From contig CAYOWQ010000008.1 in the NCBI GenBank assembly GCA_964407695.1, positions 62,001-126,000 of the forward strand: a stretch of DNA of 64,000 nucleotides. The letters are read 5' to 3'. This DNA comes from CAYOWQ01 sp964407695. GTDB lineage: Bacteria > Planctomycetota > Phycisphaerae > Phycisphaerales > SM1A02. How positions within the stretch are numbered: the first letter of the stretch is position 1; each line of letters begins with the position of its first letter. The notes below the pieces were generated by a model that was given only the letters and a program-made list of their open reading frames with translations, was not told the origin of the DNA and ran no database searches. Positions 58,262 to 64,000 of the stretch are shown here, piece by piece. The position numbers and the translations under genes were made by a program.

Positions 58262-59362
58262 ATGGCAATCAGAGTTCTCGTCGGCATCGCAGTGGCGGTC
58301 CTTTCTGGATGCAGCGCGATTCAGGACCGGTCGGCCGGGTCTGCACACGACGGCGCAATCGCACCAGTCGCTTTGGACGCGACTGCTCCTTCGCAAGAAA
58401 ACTCGTGGCCCCGCAAGACGGGTGGAATGGACCAAACGTGGACAACGTCCGACGATTCGGGGTTTGCCGCCAAGCGCCTTGGTGATCCTGATCGGGCGGA
58501 ATTGACTCCGAACGGGGCCCTTTTGCAGGTGCTGAGTGATCTTGACCTGTTCATTGCCCTGAGCGGCGGCGAGGTGCTGGTCGTCGATCCGGATCGGTTC
58601 GGGCTGGGCGAGAGCGTCGATGGACGAAACTACGGCGGCATGACGATTCTGGCCAGCGCGGCTCAGCCCCTGGTGGTGCGGGCCGACCAGGCGGCGATTC
58701 CGCGGTCGAGCGCGATGCCAGACTCCGGGCGCTATCGTTTGATCAAGATGCCGGGACTCGGAAGCCTCGGTCGCAATCACATCATTTCACCGGGCGGACC
58801 GGTGCTTGCGCTCGGACCCAATGCAGCGGTCGAGGATGACGATCTGACACTGGTGTTTGATCCGCCGGTTTCGGCCGCGGGGTTCACGATTCTGACGCCG
58901 TCTGCCGACGGATTGTCGTTCGTTGAAGTGAACGTGCTCGATGCCGAGGGCCGCCAGTTATTCAAGGGTCAGGTGAACCTGGAGCGGCTCAACCCGGATT
59001 CGGGCGCCCGATACCCAAGGCCGGGGTCGGCTTTCTGGGGCTGCATCGCCGAGACTCCGCTGATCGCCCGAATCGAGATCGATGAGCAGGATAGTGACGA
59101 CGCTTGTCCGGATTCAAACATCGGCTATGCGGAGCTGTGGTTCGCGCCGAACCACGGCCCAGGGGACCTGCGAATGAGCCCCGACCTTGACGGTAACGGA
59201 GTCGTAGGGCCGGACGATGTCGGCCTGTACACTCTGATGCGTTCAACAAACCCGGCCTCAAATCGATGGCTCGATTTCAATGGAGACGGCGTCATCGATG
59301 AAGGCGATCTGTCAGCGATTCTCAGCGCCATCGGCGAGAGGCCGATTCGCGAAGCGAATTGA
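58262..59362 (+). CDS. lipoprotein with C-terminal paired EF-hand loops
   Basis: 366 residues from ATG 58262 (GGAGG nine bases upstream). Lipoprotein signal IRVLVGIAVAVLSGC with lipidated Cys17. The middle is a beta-rich domain: LSGGEVLVVDPDRFGLGESV, then LVFDPPVSAAGFTILTPSAD with VEVNVLDAEGRQLF, resembling planctomycete surface domains of unknown ligand. The C-terminus has two EF-hand-type loops, DLDGNGVVGPDDVGLYTLM and DFNGDGVIDEGDLSAIL, similar in spacing to the dockerin-like tails of the other secreted proteins but less identical. Calcium binding is inferred. Membrane anchoring by lipid sets it apart from the other two. Confidence 0.85.
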   Translation: MAIRVLVGIAVAVLSGCSAIQDRSAGSAHDGAIAPVALDATAPSQENSWPRKTGGMDQTWTTSDDSGFAAKRLGDPDRAELTPNGALLQVLSDLDLFIALSGGEVLVVDPDRFGLGESVDGRNYGGMTILASAAQPLVVRADQAAIPRSSAMPDSGRYRLIKMPGLGSLGRNHIISPGGPVLALGPNAAVEDDDLTLVFDPPVSAAGFTILTPSADGLSFVEVNVLDAEGRQLFKGQVNLERLNPDSGARYPRPGSAFWGCIAETPLIARIEIDEQDSDDACPDSNIGYAELWFAPNHGPGDLRMSPDLDGNGVVGPDDVGLYTLMRSTNPASNRWLDFNGDGVIDEGDLSAILSAIGERPIREAN

Positions 59363-59398
59363 CGTCCGAAAAGCGGTGGCTGCGCCAGGAAGCGCCAG

Positions 59399-59472
59399 TG
59401 GGCCGGGTCGGATTCGAACCGACGTCTTACCGATTATGAGTCGGCGGCTCTAGACCGCTGAGCTACCGGCCC
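59399..59472 (-). tRNA. tRNA-Met (anticodon CAT), elongator-like
   Basis: 74-nt cloverleaf on the minus strand: acceptor GGGCCGG/CCGGCCC, D-arm GCTC/GAGC, anticodon stem GCCGA/TCGGT with loop CTCATAA (anticodon CAT), T-arm GTCGG/CCGAC with TTCGAAT, discriminator A. CCA is not encoded (CTG follows). An ATC/ATA-reading tRNA-Ile with modified C34 has the same anticodon and cannot be fully excluded. It does not show the mismatched first pair of initiator tRNA. Confidence 0.93.
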
Positions 59473-59512
59473 TGCGGAAGCCATCGTAGCCGCTGGACGG
59501 CAGCGTGATGAT

Positions 59513-60778
59513 TCATTGTTCGTCCTGCCGAGCCGTCGCCGCGACCGACCGTGATGCCCCCCGCCCAGCCACATGACCACTCGCCCAGGCCCATTGAAAA
59601 TTGAACCCGCCGATCCGTCCATCCACATCGCAGATCTCGCCGCAGAGGTAGAGCCCGGGGCACACCCTCGACTCCATCGTGTCCAGTCGAATCTGATTGA
59701 GCGGTACGCCGCCCGCAGTCACCTCGGCATGAGTGAAGCCACGTTCTCCAACAATCGGAAGTCGCCAGGCGGTGGCCAGCTCGGAAAGCGACCGTCGCTG
59801 CGGCCGCGTGAGCTGGGCGCAGGTCAGGGCTGCGTCGATGTCTGCCTCCGAATGCAACAGTCGAGCGAGCCGCTCCGGCAGGCGGTCTCGCAGGAATCTT
59901 GCAACCGTGGTGTGACCGCTGGCCAACAGCGCATCACTCAGGCCGGTCTCGTCGAAATCGGGCAACCAGCCGATCACCAGCATCGCTCCCGGGTCAATGG
60001 CGGCAGCATCGAGGTAGTAGCGGCTGATGTCGAGCACGGCCGGGCCGCTGAGGCCGAAGTGCGTGCAGAGCACATCACCCGTGAACAAGATCAGCTTGCG
60101 GCCGCTCGATGCGCGGACCTCAAGCCGCGCGGGAGCGCTGATTCCCGAAAGCGTGGTCAGCGGATGTGATGTCTCCAGCAACAGCGGGACGAGCGCCGGG
60201 AAGATGCGATCGGTCAGCGTGTGACCGAGGCCACGCACCATCTCCAAACCGGCACCGTCCGACCCACTCTTGGGCAGGCTGCACCCGCCGGTGGCCAGCA
60301 CCACGCGCTTCGCCCGTAGCGACCCCATGTCGCCAGTGATGGAAAATGCATCGCCGGCCTTGATAATTTCATGAACTCGCCACGGATGCCGCAGCTCAAC
60401 ACCCGCCTCGCGGGCTGCACGCAGCAACGCATCGAGCACCGTGCGTGCTTTGTCTGTCGTGGGAAACAGCTTCCCCGTTTCCTCACGCTTCAACTCGACG
60501 CCGAGTTCATGAAAGAATGTCTCGGTCGCCGCCACCGGGAATTGCAGGAGCACCTTTCGAATGGCCGGCCGCGTCGATCCGGCGTAAGCCCGCTCATCGA
60601 CCTCGAAATGCGTGACGTTGCATCGGCCCCCGCCAGCCACAAGAATCTTGGCGCCAAGCGTTCGGGCACCGTCTATTGCGATGACGCGCAAGGAGGCATC
60701 GGACCGGGCGGCCGCGATCGCCGCCATCAATCCTGCTGCGCCGGCCCCAACGACGGCCACATCACACGATACCGACAT
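59513..60778 (-). CDS. HI0933-family (BaiN-like) flavoprotein
   Basis: 421 residues. N-terminal FAD-binding motif DVAVVGAGAAGLMAAIAAAR (6-25), then KILVAGGGRCNVTHFEVDER (44-63), typical of HI0933-like NAD(P)/FAD-dependent oxidoreductases. Further family motifs: VVLATGGCSLPKSGSDGAGL, LFTGDVLCTHFGLSGPAVLD, and C-terminal EVTAGGVPLNQIRLDTMESR with GLYLCGEICDVDGRIGGFNF. The reaction is unknown for most members; BaiN reduces bile-acid intermediates, but that substrate is unlikely here. Six bases after the DUF3299-like gene, so probably in the same transcript. Confidence 0.9.
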   Translation of the reverse strand: MSVSCDVAVVGAGAAGLMAAIAAARSDASLRVIAIDGARTLGAKILVAGGGRCNVTHFEVDERAYAGSTRPAIRKVLLQFPVAATETFFHELGVELKREETGKLFPTTDKARTVLDALLRAAREAGVELRHPWRVHEIIKAGDAFSITGDMGSLRAKRVVLATGGCSLPKSGSDGAGLEMVRGLGHTLTDRIFPALVPLLLETSHPLTTLSGISAPARLEVRASSGRKLILFTGDVLCTHFGLSGPAVLDISRYYLDAAAIDPGAMLVIGWLPDFDETGLSDALLASGHTTVARFLRDRLPERLARLLHSEADIDAALTCAQLTRPQRRSLSELATAWRLPIVGERGFTHAEVTAGGVPLNQIRLDTMESRVCPGLYLCGEICDVDGRIGGFNFQWAWASGHVAGRGASRSVAATARQDEQ

Positions 60779-60784
60779 GAGTCG

Positions 60785-61636
60785 CTACAGCCCCTGCTCC
60801 AGCGAGGCATCATCCATTACATAGATGCCGGTGAGCCACGACTCGATCAAGTATGGCTCGACCTTCAGTTTCCCGGTGACCGCTCCGAAGGTGATTGAGT
60901 GGCGCTTGGCGCCCGGAACCGGCTCCGCCAGGCGCACCTCAATCGCATCGTAGGGTGTGGGCGGCACGCCGATGCAGCAGCCATCCCACATGTTGAGCAT
61001 GGCGAGGATTTCCTTCGGACTGGTCGCCACCAGCGGAAAGGCGATATTGCCCTCGATCGACACCCACTTCTCATGCAACATCGCGATCCGTTGCGGCATG
61101 TGGTACTCGCCAAGTCGCGGCTGATACGTCTCCACCGCCGAGACGAGATACTCCCATGTCAGTCGGTACGGTCGCTCCTCCGTTCCATCGCCTTGAAGCT
61201 GGAATCGCCCATCGACATCCAGTGACCCATCGGGCTTGCGGACGATGTGGCCCGGGGCAACCTCCGCGTGGGCGATCTTGGTATCGAGCCCGTCACGAAT
61301 CGATTCGCCCGACGATCCGCCTGCCGCGATCGCCGGTTGATCCGCTGCGGCGGACGGCATTGTTGCCGGAATTACCGGCGCCACATCGGGTTCCGCCTGT
61401 TCGAGCTCAGGTTCAAGAACCATTGCCGAATCGGTCATGCTCCTGACATCGCCGACGCGATTCGCCGTGTCCGATGAATCCTCCGCATCGACCGTTGCGT
61501 CAATCTCCGGCGTTGAGTCGCTTGTCGCAACCGGGGCCAGCGGGTCCCGCTCCTCTACCCCTCCACGCCCCTGAATGAGGTACATCGCGACCGCAACGCC
61601 GGAAATCAATAGCAGGATGATCCAGAATGTTCGCAT
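60785..61636 (-). CDS. DUF3299-like anchored periplasmic protein
   Basis: 283 residues from ATG 61636, two bases after the permease stop; a longer frame to 61918 is inside the permease gene. One N-terminal membrane helix (FWIILLLISGVAVAMYLI), a disordered acidic linker (~25-140), then a C-terminal beta domain: YRLTWEYLVSAVETYQ, HEKWVSIEGNIAFPLVATSP, MWDGCCIGVPPTPYDAIEVR, VTGKLKVEPYLIESWLTGIY. The CCIGVPP and final Y-type motifs resemble DUF3299. In other bacteria such proteins accompany LolD/FtsX-type ABC pairs, as here; transported substrate is unknown. Confidence 0.78.
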   Translation of the reverse strand: MRTFWIILLLISGVAVAMYLIQGRGGVEERDPLAPVATSDSTPEIDATVDAEDSSDTANRVGDVRSMTDSAMVLEPELEQAEPDVAPVIPATMPSAAADQPAIAAGGSSGESIRDGLDTKIAHAEVAPGHIVRKPDGSLDVDGRFQLQGDGTEERPYRLTWEYLVSAVETYQPRLGEYHMPQRIAMLHEKWVSIEGNIAFPLVATSPKEILAMLNMWDGCCIGVPPTPYDAIEVRLAEPVPGAKRHSITFGAVTGKLKVEPYLIESWLTGIYVMDDASLEQGL

Positions 61637-61638
61637 CG

Positions 61639-63030
61639 TTATCCAATCGGCCGCAGATTGCGCGCCACAGGCGTGCGGTACGCCATCATCGCGGGAACGA
61701 TTCCAGCCAGCGAAGCCAGGACGACGGCAACAAGTCCGATGACCAACATCAATGCGGGATCGTAGGACCCGCCGACGGAAATCCCGAACCTCGACCTCAA
61801 CACGACCCCAACCAGTTCCACACCCACGATATGCAGGGCAATTCCAATGATCGCCCCGAGGATCCCCAGAATCGCCGCCTCGGTGACCACCAGCCCGAAG
61901 ATCCTCATGCGGCTGCACCCCAGCACACGCAAGACCGCTATCTGACGTCGCCGCTGCTCCATTGAATTGTAGAGCGCCAGCATGATGGTGATCCCCCCCG
62001 ACACCAGCACGGCGGCGGCCAGCGCCTTGAAGATGATGTTGACGTTCGACACGATGTCGAACAGTCGCGAGATTTCTGCACTCGGAGATGAGGGAGTCAG
62101 CCCGAGCGAACCGTCGCGGCGAAGCATGTCGAACATCTGCGGCAGCATCGCCGACACGCTCGACCCCTCGCGGGTCGCAAGCCGGACGTAGATGCCCGTG
62201 ATCCGGGTGTCGTTCGCAGCGCCCGGCGCCTCTGATGATCGAAGGTCGGCAATCGAGGTCGGCTCCGGGCGAGGTCCCTCTCGCGACAATCGGTCATGGG
62301 CATGGATCACCCATGAACTCGCGAGATCGGTGAAGAGGGCGCGATCGTGGGCGCTCCCGGTCGGCTTCAGGACTCCGATCACGGTAAACGTGAACTCGCG
62401 ATGCTCATGCGCTCCTTCCGCACCCGGCGCTCCATGGGTGAGGTACAGCGTGGTGCCTACCTGGAGTCCACGAGATCGCGCAGCCTCTGCTCCCGCGACC
62501 AGTGGATACTCCGCCTTGAGCGCCTTCAAGGCCGCCGCAACACCCTCATCCTGCGGCGGCCAGACATCGCTCGCCTGCCTGCGAAAAAGCGTGAGGAATG
62601 GAGTCGTGTCAAACCACCGGCCTTGATCAAGCTGCCAGGGTTGGGCTTCCACCGGCTCGAACTTCGTGAAGAACTCCGTCGTCGTTGCCAGCACCGGCAA
62701 TCCCCGATAGCTGTCACCCAGTTGCACCGGGATCGCCCAGGCCAGTGGAAATCGATCTCTCAATGCAAGATACGATCCCCAATCGATCGGCTTCTGCGGC
62801 GGATTGGCATAGAAGACCTGATTCAGCACGGCAACGAGACCGCTCGCATCCCGGCTTAGCAGGAGGTGCATGTTGCCGCTGCCTCGCTGAAACGCTCTTC
62901 GACCCGCATCCTGCATGGTCCAGAGAACCAGCATCAGACCCACCGCAACCGCCACCGAAATGGCTGTGGTGACAGTCGAGAACAGGCGCGCCTGCAGGCT
63001 TCGTCGAATGATCGTGAAATCAGTCAGCAC
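61639..63030 (-). CDS. FtsX-like ABC transporter permease
   Basis: 463 residues from GTG 63030, overlapping the ATPase gene by 11 bases. Layout of MacB/LolC-type permeases: one N-terminal membrane helix (VTTAISVAVAVGLMLVLWTM), a ~270-residue periplasmic domain, then three C-terminal helices with ALYNSMEQRRRQIAVLRVLG and CSRMRIFGLVVTEAAILGIL, the conserved FtsX region. These systems work by mechanotransmission on periplasmic substrates rather than import through the membrane. Partner ATPase at 63020-63736. Confidence 0.9.
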   Translation of the reverse strand: MLTDFTIIRRSLQARLFSTVTTAISVAVAVGLMLVLWTMQDAGRRAFQRGSGNMHLLLSRDASGLVAVLNQVFYANPPQKPIDWGSYLALRDRFPLAWAIPVQLGDSYRGLPVLATTTEFFTKFEPVEAQPWQLDQGRWFDTTPFLTLFRRQASDVWPPQDEGVAAALKALKAEYPLVAGAEAARSRGLQVGTTLYLTHGAPGAEGAHEHREFTFTVIGVLKPTGSAHDRALFTDLASSWVIHAHDRLSREGPRPEPTSIADLRSSEAPGAANDTRITGIYVRLATREGSSVSAMLPQMFDMLRRDGSLGLTPSSPSAEISRLFDIVSNVNIIFKALAAAVLVSGGITIMLALYNSMEQRRRQIAVLRVLGCSRMRIFGLVVTEAAILGILGAIIGIALHIVGVELVGVVLRSRFGISVGGSYDPALMLVIGLVAVVLASLAGIVPAMMAYRTPVARNLRPIG

Positions 63031-63736
63031 GAACCGTCTCCATCATCAGATCCTCCAGCGAGACTCGCCTGGCGAATCGTTCAACTATTCGTGGATCATG
63101 ACTGGTGCACAGGAGCGCTGCACCCTCTTCGCGACAGATGGACTGGATCAGGTCCATCGCCACAGTCGCATTCTCCGGATCCAGACTCGCCGTGGGTTCA
63201 TCCGCCAGCACAATCGCCGGCCGACAGGCCACCGCTCGCGCCACCGCCACGCGCTGCTGTTGGCCCACGCTCATCCGGTCCACCATCGACTCCGATTTGG
63301 TAATCCCAAGTCGATGCAGAAGCTCCACCGCACGGACGCGGTGCTCGCGCCCGGGCAACTCGGAGAACATCAGCGCGGCCATCACATTCTCCGCAGCCGT
63401 GAAGCCGAGGAGCAGATTGAACGTTTGAAAAATCATCCCGATCGACCGCCCGCGCAGTCGATCCCGTGCTGCCGCCCGTCGGGCATGAATGTTCTCGCCG
63501 CCGATCATGACGCTGCCCATCTGAGGATCCATCAGCCCGGCAATCAGATACAGCAACGTGCTCTTGCCCCGGCCCGATCCACCGGTCAGCAGGACCTGCT
63601 CGCCCCTCTGGAGTTCGAACCTCGGCACTCGAATCGACCAGCCATCCTGTCCGTCAGCTGAGGGATATCGAAACTCGAGATTCTCGATGACAAGCGGAAG
63701 GGGAATGGGTTGATGAGTTTGGAGGCCTGATTCCAT
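63020..63736 (-). CDS. LolD/MacB-type ABC transporter ATP-binding protein
   Basis: 238 residues from ATG 63736; GTG 63766 is an alternative. Motifs: Walker A GGSGRGKST, Q-loop IFQTFNLL, signature DRMSVGQQQRVAVARA, Walker B AIVLADEPTASLDPENATVA, H-loop TSHDPR. The FQTFNLL/SVGQQQR style is that of the LolD/MacB/FtsE group, which pairs with FtsX-type permeases as here. First gene of a minus-strand unit ATPase - permease - DUF3299 - flavoprotein. It begins 42 bases downstream of tRNA-Arg. Confidence 0.92.
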   Translation of the reverse strand: MESGLQTHQPIPLPLVIENLEFRYPSADGQDGWSIRVPRFELQRGEQVLLTGGSGRGKSTLLYLIAGLMDPQMGSVMIGGENIHARRAAARDRLRGRSIGMIFQTFNLLLGFTAAENVMAALMFSELPGREHRVRAVELLHRLGITKSESMVDRMSVGQQQRVAVARAVACRPAIVLADEPTASLDPENATVAMDLIQSICREEGAALLCTSHDPRIVERFARRVSLEDLMMETVRAD

Positions 63737-63778
63737 GCCAGTAAGTGCGGCGTTGATCGACCCCACCTGTCAAAGCAA

Positions 63779-63852
63779 CGCGGGCGGCTGGGCTCGAACC
63801 AGCAACCTTCGGTTTCGTAGACCGATGCTCTATCCAGTTGAGCTACGCCCGC
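63779..63852 (-). tRNA. tRNA-Arg (anticodon ACG)
   Basis: 74-nt cloverleaf on the minus strand: acceptor GCGGGCG/CGCCCGC, D-arm GCTC/GAGC, anticodon stem TCGGT/ACCGA with loop CTACGAA (anticodon ACG, to be deaminated to ICG by TadA), T-arm GCTGG/CCAGC with TTCGAGC, discriminator G. CCA is not encoded. It reads CGT, CGC and CGA codons. Confidence 0.95.
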
Positions 63853-63956
63853 AACCTTCGCCGGTAAGCGAAGCGGGAACACTAGCACGGAAATTCAGTC
63901 GACTCAACTCGGCTCGATCGAACGGAATTCGACGGATTCGACCGTCGATCCACGAT

Positions 63957-64000
63957 TCAGGCAAACTCTTTGCGAAGAACCTTCAGGCCGTCGAGCAGCC
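63957..64000 (-). CDS. C-terminal end of a gene entering from the right
   Basis: On the minus strand the last in-window codons read LLDGLKVLRKEFA before TGA at 63957-63959. Only 13-14 residues are visible, with an amphipathic helical look, so no identity is possible. The frame is open to the window edge. A chance frame cannot be ruled out. Confidence 0.35.
   Translation of the reverse strand, partial: LLDGLKVLRKEFA

Noticed and set aside
1..64000. CRISPR arrays, insertion sequences, prophage, attachment sites or replication origin
   Set aside because: I looked for direct repeats with spacers, terminal inverted repeats with transposase frames, integrases beside the two tRNA genes and DnaA-box clusters and saw none. 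The tRNA flanks show no duplicated 3' ends.

Overview
The window is GC-rich bacterial chromosome (roughly 60 % GC) from a planctomycete, most likely class Phycisphaerae or a close relative. This placement is an inference from protein style: C-terminal two-EF-hand dockerin-like tails of the type DLGLLLAAWG on secreted proteins, a PEP-CTERM-like tail (VPAPGG...RRRRR), HAF-type repeats, a planctomycete-type cytochrome c domain (CMGCH) fused to a membrane domain, and planctomycete-style type II secretion genes. There is no rRNA, CRISPR array, insertion sequence or phage gene; this is core chromosome with lineage-specific secreted proteins.

Layout. 1-3.5 kb (minus): a truncated DUF4139-like protein, then a tight three-gene unit of FecCD-type permease, ABC ATPase and a small anchored protein. 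3.5-9.7 kb: a large signal-peptide protein with two ~300-residue repeats, a small conserved protein behind a terminator-like leader hairpin, a HEAT-like protein with a membrane partner, and the RNase P RNA gene (minus), which overlaps no protein gene. 9.7-20.6 kb: a Gfo/Idh/MocA-like protein, then a co-directional minus block: heme oxygenase, MFS transporter, gyrA, a GH10-like protein without its catalytic glutamates, a ComEA-like HhH protein and mfd. 20.7-38.3 kb (plus): an orphan CoA-transferase A subunit, a second member of the repeat family, then a type II secretion operon in the order E-F-G-H-I-J-K-L-M-C-D plus a lipoprotein. 38-47.8 kb: rsmD, a Cys-containing duplicated secreted protein, an alpha/beta hydrolase, a cytochrome-tailed membrane protein, a GT2 glycosyltransferase, histidine ammonia-lyase, 4-hydroxyphenylpyruvate dioxygenase and a membrane protein. 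47.8-59.4 kb: a probable broken zinc-ribbon gene, a zinc-ribbon membrane protein, secreted dockerin-type proteins, trpS, NADP-isocitrate dehydrogenase, a DinB-like protein and a PEP-CTERM protein. 59.4-64 kb (minus): tRNA-Met(CAT), a HI0933-type flavoprotein, and a DUF3299/FtsX/LolD-like ABC unit preceded by tRNA-Arg(ACG).

How the parts fit. The secretion operon builds an outer-membrane secretin with inner-membrane platform and pseudopilus, and the window also encodes plausible clients or surface proteins (dockerin-tailed, Cys-repeat, HAF and PEP-CTERM proteins). The most unusual signals are (i) a two-member family of exported LTPEQ-type repeat proteins, one directly upstream of gspE; (ii) a ~56-residue C-terminal module shared by the GspL-like and GspC-like subunits; (iii) non-canonical prepilin sites in GspI and GspJ; and (iv) an intrinsic-terminator-like hairpin carrying a consensus Shine-Dalgarno sequence just upstream of the 6834 gene.
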